NCBI GenBank assembly: GCA_036501665.1 | Contig: DASXZW010000124.1 | Location: 16,314-80,313 of the forward strand | Direction of reading: 5' to 3' | DNA from: DATAUD01 sp036501665 | GTDB lineage: Bacteria; Verrucomicrobiota; Verrucomicrobiia; Limisphaerales; Palsa-1400 | Length of the DNA: 64,000 nt | Part shown: one piece after another, positions 32,051-39,938 of the stretch | How the letters are laid out: each line of letters starts with the position of its first letter | Numbering within the stretch: the first letter of the stretch is position 1 | The notes under the pieces: model-generated | What the model was told of the DNA's origin: nothing | Database searches by the model: none | Seen by the model: the letters and a program-made list of their open reading frames with translations, nothing else | Translations under genes and position numbers: made by a program

Positions 32051-34159
32051 CTAGGGGGCGGGGGCGTGGGATTGGTAGAGGCGGATTTCCTGGTCGAGGC
32101 GGGCTGCGAGGGCGTCGTCTTTTCTTTGCAGGGCGAGTTGTTGGGCTAGACGGGCGGTGTCGCAGGCTTCGGCGTAGCGACCGGCTTCAGCGTACGCTGT
32201 GGCCAATGTATGCAGGATCAACGGGTTGGAATTTCCTGTTAGTTGGTTCGCCGTTCTTGCGAGCGCGATTGACTCGGAGATGTCTCGCTGGGAGGCGTCC
32301 GGAGCTGTCGCGAGCCACCAAGCGAGACTATTCAGGGTCTGCACGTTATTAGGAGTGATTTCGAGCGCTTTGCGGAATTGCTGGATAGCTCCAGAAGCAT
32401 TTCCGGTTAGCGCGAGAATGTTTCCCAGATTGTTGAGGGTTTCAGGATCGCCGGGATTTATCGCAAGCGATTTTTGATAATTGGCAATGGCTTCGGTTGC
32501 CTGTCCTTTTATCGCCAGGGCATTGGCGAGGTTGTTGATGGCTTTTGTGTTGGCGGGATTGATAGTCAACGATTTTTTGAAATGGGTGATGGCTTCGTCG
32601 GTTTGCCCTTCCTTCGCAAGTGTCAGTCCGAGGTCGTTTTCGGCCAGCCAACTGCCGGGATTGCGTTCGATGGTGGCGCGCCAGAGGATTTCTTCATTTA
32701 GATACGTTCTGCCTTGACGCCAAGTCAGCGCGCCGAGCAACGCAAGGAGGGCAAGACAAGTCGCGGGCTGAACGAATGGCTTCTGAGCGTCAAGACGATT
32801 AAAAATCTGTTGAAGGCCGGCGGCGGCGAGGGCGATTGGCGCGAGGCAGGCAAGATATTGATAGTGGTCGGCGACGAAGGAGTATCGAAAGGTGCCGAGC
32901 ATGATGAATCCGAGGACTGGACTTAATGTCGCTGCGAAAAAGAGTGCCGCAACTTCGACGCTTCGGCCAAATCGACGGCGCGCGAGCAAGACTACCGGAA
33001 TTGTGACTGCGACCAAAAGTATCCAGATGTAGGCGATGGGGTCGGAGGCGGAGATTGTCCAATGAGGATAGCTAAACGTAAGATTTGCGGGCCACAGCAA
33101 TTTTCCGACGTAGAACCATAAAGCGCGGCTCGCGATGAGGACGCGTTCCAACGGACCGATTGCGAACGTGGGGCCTTGCGTGCCCAGTTTGTTGCGCTCC
33201 CACCACATCGTGATGAGGCCCATTGCGAGTCCCATGACGACAAAGGGGGTGACCTGGAGTAATCGCCGCGCGCCAATGGGACTTTTTTTCAACCATAGAA
33301 TCAGCAGAAGGGCGGCGGGGAGTGTGCAGGCGGTTGTTTTGGCGAACAGGGCCAATGCGAAATATAGGAGTGATAAGACATAATATTTCAACGGTGGCTT
33401 ATTAGTTGAAAAATCAGTTGGCGGGACGCCACCTGATGCGGGCGGGACGCCCGCGCTCCCCGGACGAGGGTGTCTGCCAGCGTCAGCGTCAATAAATTTT
33501 ATCCATGCGTGGAGGGAGAGGAAAAAAAAGAAGGTCATGAGCAGATTTTTTAATTCTGTGACCCATGCGACGGTTTCGACTTGAACGGGATGGAGCGCCC
33601 AGATCGCGGCGGCGAGCCAGGCGCCGGGCGCGCGGAGCCGCAGGAGAAGTCGCCATGCAAGGAGCGCGTTGGCAGCGTGGAGGAAGAAATTAATTCGATG
33701 GTAGCCGGCGGGTTTCAGGCCCCATAGGGCGCGTTCGACAAGGAATGTTGTGTAGGTCAGGGGGAAATATTGCGATGGAGCATCGCGGGATAACCAGATG
33801 CGCTGCAAGGAATGGCGGCCAGTCAATAATGGGTTTTCGGTGACGTATTTGTCGTCGTCCCAAATAAAGCCGGCGTGCCAGACGGGGTAGTAGGCGATCA
33901 GCACAGCGACGACGATGCCGAGGGCGAAAAGCCAGGAAGTGGCGCGCCGTTGGGCTTCGTCTTGGGTTTGAATGGATCTGTTTTGCGGCAACGGTGAGGG
34001 GGAGATTATGCGAGGTGGGGTGTTTTGGAAACTTATTTGACGAGGGTGGGGAGAGGACGGGGTGGACGGAGTGAACCTAATGGACGGAAAGTGGACTGAG
34101 GAGAGAATTTTTTGCCGATGGGCTTTAAGGAGCCTCCTCTCCCCGGCCCTCTCCTCCAC
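32051..34159 (-). CDS. TMTC-like membrane protein with TPR repeats
   Basis: The 702-residue product starts with repeat-derived sequence, then about ten membrane segments from residue 75 (LFALGIVVAVLIAYYPVWHAG, then FIWDDDKYV) to 440, and about five TPR units from residue 480 to 640 (NPGSWLAENDLGLTLAKEG, then AITHFKKSLTINP). This matches the DUF1736/TMTC type, membrane proteins linked to protein or glycan glycosylation. DD in WDDDKYV fits the acidic first-loop motif of such transferases. Residues about 231-246 (GSAGVPPASGGVPP) are a translated dispersed palindrome. The true start is unclear: the first 60 residues are translated repeat, and TTG near residue 57 is an alternative. Confidence 0.8.
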   Translation of the reverse strand: MEERAGERRLLKAHRQKILSSVHFPSIRFTPSTPSSPHPRQISFQNTPPRIISPSPLPQNRSIQTQDEAQRRATSWLFALGIVVAVLIAYYPVWHAGFIWDDDKYVTENPLLTGRHSLQRIWLSRDAPSQYFPLTYTTFLVERALWGLKPAGYHRINFFLHAANALLAWRLLLRLRAPGAWLAAAIWALHPVQVETVAWVTELKNLLMTFFFFLSLHAWIKFIDADAGRHPRPGSAGVPPASGGVPPTDFSTNKPPLKYYVLSLLYFALALFAKTTACTLPAALLLILWLKKSPIGARRLLQVTPFVVMGLAMGLITMWWERNKLGTQGPTFAIGPLERVLIASRALWFYVGKLLWPANLTFSYPHWTISASDPIAYIWILLVAVTIPVVLLARRRFGRSVEVAALFFAATLSPVLGFIMLGTFRYSFVADHYQYLACLAPIALAAAGLQQIFNRLDAQKPFVQPATCLALLALLGALTWRQGRTYLNEEILWRATIERNPGSWLAENDLGLTLAKEGQTDEAITHFKKSLTINPANTKAINNLANALAIKGQATEAIANYQKSLAINPGDPETLNNLGNILALTGNASGAIQQFRKALEITPNNVQTLNSLAWWLATAPDASQRDISESIALARTANQLTGNSNPLILHTLATAYAEAGRYAEACDTARLAQQLALQRKDDALAARLDQEIRLYQSHAPAP
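33415..33465. repeat. GGACGCC palindrome inserted in the TMTC-like gene
   Basis: GGCGGGACGCC units (about GTTGGCGGGACGCCACCTGA, then GCGGGCGGGACGCCCGCGCT) encode the GVPPASGGVPP stretch in a loop between membrane segments. It is a variant of the 20191 and 38876 family. The frame is kept. Confidence 0.7.
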
Positions 34160-34180
34160 AAGTTTGCGGAGGAGAGGGAG
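34134..34180. repeat. CTCCTCTCC palindrome at the start of the TMTC-like frame
   Basis: CTCCTCTCCCCGGCCCTCTC, then CTCCACAAGTTTGCGGAGGA. It is the same family as 18131 and overlaps the extreme 5' end of the open frame. The translation MEERAGERR at that end is therefore repeat-derived. Confidence 0.8.
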
Positions 34181-34221
34181 AAGCGGAGTTTTTCCAGGTG
34201 AGCCTCGTTCCTGGTTATGAC

Positions 34222-35571
34222 TTAATTTTTTGCGGCGAGGTCAACGCAGATGAGTTCCTTGTCGTTTCGCGCATAGATGCGGCGGTTTGCGAAGGCCGGG
34301 TGAGACCAGACAACCAGACGACCGGTGTCGCGGTTGACGGGGTCGATGATGTGGGCGCGGCTTAATTCCTCGTAACCCTTCGGGCTGAGGCGAGCGATGA
34401 TCAGGTCGCCTTTTTCGTTGAAGAGGAAAAAACGGTTGCCATTCTTGACAATGAAGGCGTTGGCCCAGCGGGCTTCCTTTCCATCGGGCGTTGTGACGGC
34501 CATTGTTTCCCAAATGCGATTTCCGTTGGTAGCGTCGAGGCAGCGCAATTGGCCGTAGCTGCAAACGCCATAGATATAGCCGTTGTCAAGAAAGGGCGTG
34601 CTGAGGGTTGAATGCAGGGCGTCGGTGTTCATTTCGCTCACGCGCGCGCTGCGCCAAAGTGTGGAGGCGGCGGGGAGGGAGGGATCGAGCTTGAGCATCC
34701 AGGAGCCATCGTAAAAGCATGTCAAATATAACAGATCACCCATCTTGCGTGGGGTGGGAATAGTCATGCCGGAGCGAATTGAGTGAGGCGAATTGGTGGA
34801 CCAATAGACTTCGCCGGTTTCGGGATTGAGGGCGCTGACGGATTCGGGGTCCCAGGCGATCAATTGGCGGACGCCAGCTTCGTTGAAAATCACGGGGGAA
34901 CAATAGCCGGGTTCCTTCGAGCCGAGGGCGCGCCAGATTTCCCTGCCGGTATCCTTGTCAAGCGCAACGAACGTGCTGTTTGTTCCGCCCGCGAGGCAGA
35001 TGAGGCGGTTGCCGTCAAGGAGCGGATTGCCTGCGAAACCCCACATTGGCGTGGGAACGTTGTAATCCTTTTTGAAGTCGCGCGACCAGAGGACCGCGCC
35101 GGTGGCCGCGTCGAGACAATAAAGATTTCCTTCCGCGCCGAGGGTGAAGACTTTGCCGTCAGCGGCAAGCGGCGTGGCGCGGGGACCAGCGGGGTAACTG
35201 ACGGTGTAGGGACAATCGTATTGGAAGCGCCAGAGTTGGCGGCCAGTCGCGGCATCGAAGCATGTAACGCGTTCGACGCCCGGGATGCGACCTCGCGCGA
35301 AAGGGTCGTTGGGGTTGACGGCGTTTGTGGAAAGTTGGCGGTCAATCACAAAAACCTTGCCCTGCGCGACGCATGGGCCGGAATATCCTCCGCCAACTTC
35401 GGCGCGCCAGACGACGGACGGGCCACCGGGAGGGAACGATGTGACGATACCGTTTTCGCGCCAGACGCTGTCGCGTTGGGGGCCGAGCCATTGGGGCCAA
35501 TCGTCGGCGGTGGCGTTTTGGGCGCGGCACAGCAAGAGGATGGTCAATAGGAATAAAATGAGGGCGCGCAT
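34222..35571 (-). CDS. Secreted PQQ-like beta-propeller protein
   Basis: The 449-residue product has a signal peptide (MRALILFLLTILLLCRAQNA, then TADDWPQWLGPQRD) and an eight-bladed quinoprotein-like propeller with blade motifs such as VTCFDAATGRQLWRF, NLYCLDAATGAVLWSRDF, VALDKDTGREIWRAL and LRCLDATNGNRIWE. DDWPQWLGP is typical of planctomycete and verrucomicrobial periplasmic propeller proteins. PQQ binding is not shown, as no Cys-Cys or PQQ ligand set is evident, so a structural or scaffold role is equally possible. The start at 35571 is chosen because upstream frame sequence has no signal-peptide character. Confidence 0.85.
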   Translation of the reverse strand: MRALILFLLTILLLCRAQNATADDWPQWLGPQRDSVWRENGIVTSFPPGGPSVVWRAEVGGGYSGPCVAQGKVFVIDRQLSTNAVNPNDPFARGRIPGVERVTCFDAATGRQLWRFQYDCPYTVSYPAGPRATPLAADGKVFTLGAEGNLYCLDAATGAVLWSRDFKKDYNVPTPMWGFAGNPLLDGNRLICLAGGTNSTFVALDKDTGREIWRALGSKEPGYCSPVIFNEAGVRQLIAWDPESVSALNPETGEVYWSTNSPHSIRSGMTIPTPRKMGDLLYLTCFYDGSWMLKLDPSLPAASTLWRSARVSEMNTDALHSTLSTPFLDNGYIYGVCSYGQLRCLDATNGNRIWETMAVTTPDGKEARWANAFIVKNGNRFFLFNEKGDLIIARLSPKGYEELSRAHIIDPVNRDTGRLVVWSHPAFANRRIYARNDKELICVDLAAKN

Positions 35572-35777
35572 GGGGAAAGGGTTGGGCCTGGAGGGAATGA
35601 ATGTCAATTTTGTTTGGTGAACGGGAAGGAGCACTGCGAGGTGGGAATTCTGCTTCAAAAAACATGAGATTTGAACACCAAGGGAACGAAGGAAACGAAG
35701 AAATGCAGAGATGTTCTTCAACTCGATTGAGATTGATTTAACAGAAGCTGGCTGGTCTTGCCCACTCGTGTAAAAAA

Positions 35778-35813
35778 GCGGTAGAGGACTACCGCACTCC
35801 ACGACGCTTCGCG
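35778..35813. repeat. Dispersed palindrome, partial copy 2
   Basis: GCGGTAGAGGACTACCGCAC followed by TCCACGACGCTTCGCG, nearly identical to the start of the pqq-operon copy at 3397. Confidence 0.8.
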
Positions 35814-35838
35814 ACTATTGTTTGACTGCTCTTTTCCG

Positions 35839-38424
35839 TTATGGAGTAAGCGGGATGGAATCGTCGCCTTTTGATTTTATGTCAATTATTTTTACGCCGT
35901 CTTCGATGATTTGGTAGGCGGCGCCGCCGGGGGCGGTGATGCGCGCGTGGCCTTCGCTGATGGTTACGGGAAATGGGGCGGTGACGCGGTGGCCTTCTCC
36001 ACTGGCAACGGCGAGGGAGGCTACTTTTCCTTCGAGGTCAAGACGCAGGCTGACGAGCGAGCAAGGATTGATGGCGGGGCCGTTGCGGATTTGGCGGGGA
36101 AGTTGGAAAGAGTCCGGTTCGCATCCGGCGTAAGGGCCGCTGTCGTATTGCATTTGCTCGGCGGTGGCGAGAATTCCTGAGGCGATGCGGTTCCAGGCCA
36201 ATGTGTGATCGAGCGGCGAGAGCATCGTCAAGGCGTCGGCATAAACGTAACCGCACCACTGGACGGGCAGCCCCATCCAGTTTGGCGCGCGCCAGTGAGT
36301 TGCGCCGAAAACGGCGATGGTGGCGTAGGCCATCGTCGGCTGGTTGCCCCATTGATAAACGAAGGGCACGCCGGTGATCGCCCACGCGCGCGCGCGATCG
36401 AGATAATTTGTATTGCCGGTCAATTGGTAGCCGCGCACGTAGGCATGAACGAGGTAGGCGCTGGCGAGAATATCCGGGGTGTGCAACGGGCATTCCCAGG
36501 TTTGCGCGCCGCGCGGGTCGCGGAAATGTTTCATGTAGTCGAGGCATTTGAGGCCGGCCTGCAACGACGCGGTGTCGCCCGTGAGCCAGGCGTGGTCGAG
36601 CAATTGGAAAGCATACGCGGCGCAATAACCGCTGGCGGTATCCTCGAAGTGGCCGCGGCGAAGCTCGCCTTCGTAACGGAAGGAGCCGTCGGGTTTTTGC
36701 TGGGCGATGATTCCTTGCATCTGGGCGGAACGGTACTGGAGCCATTCTGCGGCGCGGCCTGTCAGGAAAAAAATTGCGTCGTTGGCAATGTGCGTTCCGC
36801 CGGGAACGAGGCGCGGGAGCGAGGGAATCTGGCCGCTCAACCGATAAACTGTCGAGGCTTGATCAGCGTAAGGCTGGCGAGCCCAATTCGTTTCGGCGCA
36901 ATGACCCCAGCCATCGGCAGTCTTTAGCGGCGGGCCGCTGAGGGTTTTCAGGCAGAGGTCAAGTTCGTCTTGACGCGAGCGCGGGGAAGCCGGCAGCGGG
37001 GGCAACGCATGTTGTTGCTCAGCCCAAAGAATGGCGTCTTCCATCGGGGCGGGTTTTCGGACGAGGACGGTGCAGACGAAATTAGTTCCGCGCAGCGACG
37101 CGCGATGCCCCTCACAGCCGTCGAGGAAATTCGGCGTGGCAAAACTGGGGCGCAGCGTCATATTGCTCCATGTCATGGCCATCGTTGCGCGGTCGGTGAC
37201 AAACGCCATCAAGGGCATCGTGACTTTTTCGGGATTAGGCGCGAAGCGAATGTGGTCGTCCGTCTCAATGTCGAGGGTCGATGAAGAATGTTCGCCGCGC
37301 TCCAAATATTCCAGGCCGGGGAAAAGCCCTTGATCGAGCGGGCCGAACGCGCGCAGCACCGGGCCTTCACACGGACGGGAGCACTGGACGGTTTCTGTAA
37401 TTTCATCGCCTTGCAGCGTCACTGTGAGTTTTGCGCCTTTGCCGTGCCAGATGAATTTATCGCGTTCTAGCGTCAATAATATTTCTGGAGGAGCAGCGTT
37501 TTGATTGTCACTGAAAAGGGGCGACTGGATGCCGACGAGCTTGCCATCGAGCTCGATCCGCGCGCCGGAGCCGTCGCGGGCGGCGCGAAATGCCAGGCCA
37601 CCGGATTGGAGCACGGCCCAATTGATTTTCGCGTCGGGATTGAAAATTGAAATGCGGCGGCGAAGGGCCGGCAGTGGCGTCAGAGGTTGCTTTCCCGCGC
37701 CATGATCGGAGACGGCATCGGCCGGTTGAATGACAAGCTCGTGTGTGTGGAATGGGACGCCGGTGGAAATGGTCTCGGAATAATCGGCGACAGCGTTCGC
37801 ATCAATGCTGAATGGCCGGCCATCCATCGTGAACGCAATGGGCTGTTGCGAATAATTTTTCAGACGGACGCTCACGGCCAAACCATTGGCGCGGATCGAT
37901 TGAATCTCCAGCGGATGAAGGGCTTTGCGAACCAATTGGACGGTTTCGACCGAGATGTCGCCGGGCGCTTCGGCGGGGTCGAGGCGCAACTGGCGAATTG
38001 TTCCCTCGGCGTCGAGCATTACGGTGTAAATATGAATTTGGTTGTCGCCGACGATATGAAATCGCTGGCTGTGGGGTTCGTTGAAATTCGGGGAATCCGT
38101 CGTGGCCCAGAAAATCTGGCCGTCGCCGCCCACGGAAGATTTCATCATGACCCGCGCGATGACGGGGGCTTGGATGTTGATTGGCGGTCCAAATAAATAG
38201 GGATCGTTGCCGGCGCTTTGGATGCGCAACGCATGGCCGTCAGTGTTGATGGTGCAATCGTGCGCGGCGGTCCATCCGGCGGGGTCGGCGGTGAATTTCC
38301 ACTCGGCGAGCATCTCGGTCTTGATGAGTTGACGCGGGTAAGGAATGACATCCTCCGCCACGGCCAATTTGAACGGGCCAGCAAAGAGAATGCAGTAGAT
38401 TATCAATGCAGAGAAACGTTTCAT
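35839..38424 (-). CDS. Large secreted protein of unknown function, glycan-enzyme-like
   Basis: The 861-residue product has a signal peptide (MKRFSALIIYCILFAGPFKL, then AVAE). The first half is strand-rich with carbohydrate-binding-like stretches (LAEWKFTADPAGWTAAHDCT). The second half, from about residue 470 to 760, is helical with repeated aromatic and Gly pairs (NDAIFFLTGRAAEWLQYRSA, GYCAAYAFQLLDHAWLTGDT, LASAYLVHAYVRGYQLTGNT). That fits an alpha/alpha barrel as in rhamnosidase-like or lyase-like enzymes. I cannot assign a family or catalytic residues. The start at 38424 gives the clean signal peptide. A role in polysaccharide use is likely but not shown. Confidence 0.65.
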   Translation of the reverse strand: MKRFSALIIYCILFAGPFKLAVAEDVIPYPRQLIKTEMLAEWKFTADPAGWTAAHDCTINTDGHALRIQSAGNDPYLFGPPINIQAPVIARVMMKSSVGGDGQIFWATTDSPNFNEPHSQRFHIVGDNQIHIYTVMLDAEGTIRQLRLDPAEAPGDISVETVQLVRKALHPLEIQSIRANGLAVSVRLKNYSQQPIAFTMDGRPFSIDANAVADYSETISTGVPFHTHELVIQPADAVSDHGAGKQPLTPLPALRRRISIFNPDAKINWAVLQSGGLAFRAARDGSGARIELDGKLVGIQSPLFSDNQNAAPPEILLTLERDKFIWHGKGAKLTVTLQGDEITETVQCSRPCEGPVLRAFGPLDQGLFPGLEYLERGEHSSSTLDIETDDHIRFAPNPEKVTMPLMAFVTDRATMAMTWSNMTLRPSFATPNFLDGCEGHRASLRGTNFVCTVLVRKPAPMEDAILWAEQQHALPPLPASPRSRQDELDLCLKTLSGPPLKTADGWGHCAETNWARQPYADQASTVYRLSGQIPSLPRLVPGGTHIANDAIFFLTGRAAEWLQYRSAQMQGIIAQQKPDGSFRYEGELRRGHFEDTASGYCAAYAFQLLDHAWLTGDTASLQAGLKCLDYMKHFRDPRGAQTWECPLHTPDILASAYLVHAYVRGYQLTGNTNYLDRARAWAITGVPFVYQWGNQPTMAYATIAVFGATHWRAPNWMGLPVQWCGYVYADALTMLSPLDHTLAWNRIASGILATAEQMQYDSGPYAGCEPDSFQLPRQIRNGPAINPCSLVSLRLDLEGKVASLAVASGEGHRVTAPFPVTISEGHARITAPGGAAYQIIEDGVKIIDIKSKGDDSIPLTP

Positions 38425-38968
38425 AAATTTTAGGTTCCTCGACCTTTTGAGTGGATCCCTTGTCTGGCATCTCATTAACACCCAACTTCAGTTGGTTGCT
38501 TCACATCCGGCGTCGAACGAACCGCTTCAGCGGTCTATTTTGCAAATTTCTTGGGCAAACACGAGGCATTTTCCTTCCTCGGGCGACTCTTAACATCGCT
38601 ACTTTTTTCCCCGCAGAGAAGGAACCTCCTCTCCCCGACCCTCCTCCACAGTGTGGAGGAGAGGGAGAAGTTGCGGCAGTTTGCCACCCAACTAAAGTTG
38701 GGTGTTAATAAGAGAATCCATTGATAATGCCGATGGACCAAATTTTAGAGCGGTTTAAGTAAAACTGTAGCCACTAATTTGGCGCTGCAGGGAGCACGAC
38801 AGTCTCGGTCGCATCCGTCGGCGTCTCGCCGACGGAACAATCCAGCGCTACGCGGCGTATAAAATGTTCGACAAGAGCGTCTGGCGAGACGCCAGACGCG
38901 GCGGTCGAGACGACCGCGCTCCCCGAAGACCGTCCTCACCCGGCGGCCACAGCTTAAGTTAAACTGCT
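38425..38968. repeat. Repeat-packed gap between two minus-strand genes
   Basis: No gene is visible. It holds CACCCAACTTCAGTTGG-type sequence at 38469-38535 (copy at 61113-61180, plus a short inverted piece near 38685-38710), the CTCCTCTCC palindrome at 38627-38668, and the GCGAGACGCC hairpin element at 38876-38925. AAACTGCTCTAGG-type ends are seen near 38950. Confidence 0.75.
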
Positions 38969-39925
38969 CTAGGAGTTGGGACCGGTGTTCGATCCGGGCG
39001 CAACACCGCGGGCGGCGATGAGGGAAGCGCCCATCGACAGGGCGAGCACACCGAGAATGACGGCGAGGGAAATGACAATCGAGATCGCATGCCACGGAGA
39101 AAGAAGGATTTTTGCGCCGATGAATACCAGAATGATTGACAGTCCGATTCGCAGGTAACGGAAATATCCCATCGCGCCGGCAAGAACAAAATAAAGGGAG
39201 CGCAAACCAAGGATTGCAAATATGTTTGACGTGAAGACGATGAACGCATTTTGCGTGACGGCGAAAATTGCGGGAATCGAATCGAGGGCAAACAGGAGGT
39301 CGGTTGCTTCGACTGCAATCAGCACGAGCGCCAGCGGGGTCAACGCGCGATGCCCGTCGATCCAGGTGATGAAGCGGTCGCCGTCAAAACCTGGCGCGAT
39401 GGGGAGAAATTTTCGAGCAAGACGAAGCAGTCGGCTGTTTTCAGGCCGCGCCTCCTGTTGCCGCGAAAAAGCCCATCGAATTCCTGTCACGACAAGAAAC
39501 AAGCCCGCCAGCATGAGAACCCAATGGAAAGTTTGGATGAGCGCCGCGCCGACACCGATCATCAAGCCGCGCATCAATAGCGCACCGGCGATGCCCCAGT
39601 ATAGAACGCGATGTTGATGAGCGGCCGCGACGCCGAAACTGGTGAAGATCACTGCGATCGCAAACACGTTGTCCATCGACAGGGAAAATTCCACCAGGTA
39701 GCCGGTGAGAAATTCCAGCGATTCCTCCTCGCCGCGCCAATGGGCCAGCGCGCGGGAAAAAAGCAGGGCCAGCACGACCCAAATGCCGGTCCAGAGGGCC
39801 GCTTCCCTTACGCGGACGACGCTCGGGTAGCGATGAAAAACCCGCAGGTCCAGCGCGACCAACAGCAGAATCGCGAGGATGAACCCCGCCCAGTGCCACG
39901 CCGTGATGGGAACCGGTGCCGGCAT
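38969..39925 (-). CDS. TerC/Alx family integral membrane protein
   Basis: The 318-residue product has about seven to nine membrane helices and the TerC family signatures: VEFSLSMDNVFAIAVIF near residue 75 and EATDLLFALDSIPAIFAVTQ near 195. TerC/Alx proteins are linked to metal-ion handling (tellurite, manganese) and, in more recent work, to metal loading of exported proteins. Start 39925 (MPAPVPITAWHWAGF) is preferred; the longer frame upstream overlaps secDF. It follows secDF by 13 bases, so terC probably belongs to the Sec operon, matching the idea of metal supply to exported proteins. Confidence 0.9.
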   Translation of the reverse strand: MPAPVPITAWHWAGFILAILLLVALDLRVFHRYPSVVRVREAALWTGIWVVLALLFSRALAHWRGEEESLEFLTGYLVEFSLSMDNVFAIAVIFTSFGVAAAHQHRVLYWGIAGALLMRGLMIGVGAALIQTFHWVLMLAGLFLVVTGIRWAFSRQQEARPENSRLLRLARKFLPIAPGFDGDRFITWIDGHRALTPLALVLIAVEATDLLFALDSIPAIFAVTQNAFIVFTSNIFAILGLRSLYFVLAGAMGYFRYLRIGLSIILVFIGAKILLSPWHAISIVISLAVILGVLALSMGASLIAARGVAPGSNTGPNS

Positions 39926-39938
39926 TGGCGGGGAGCGA

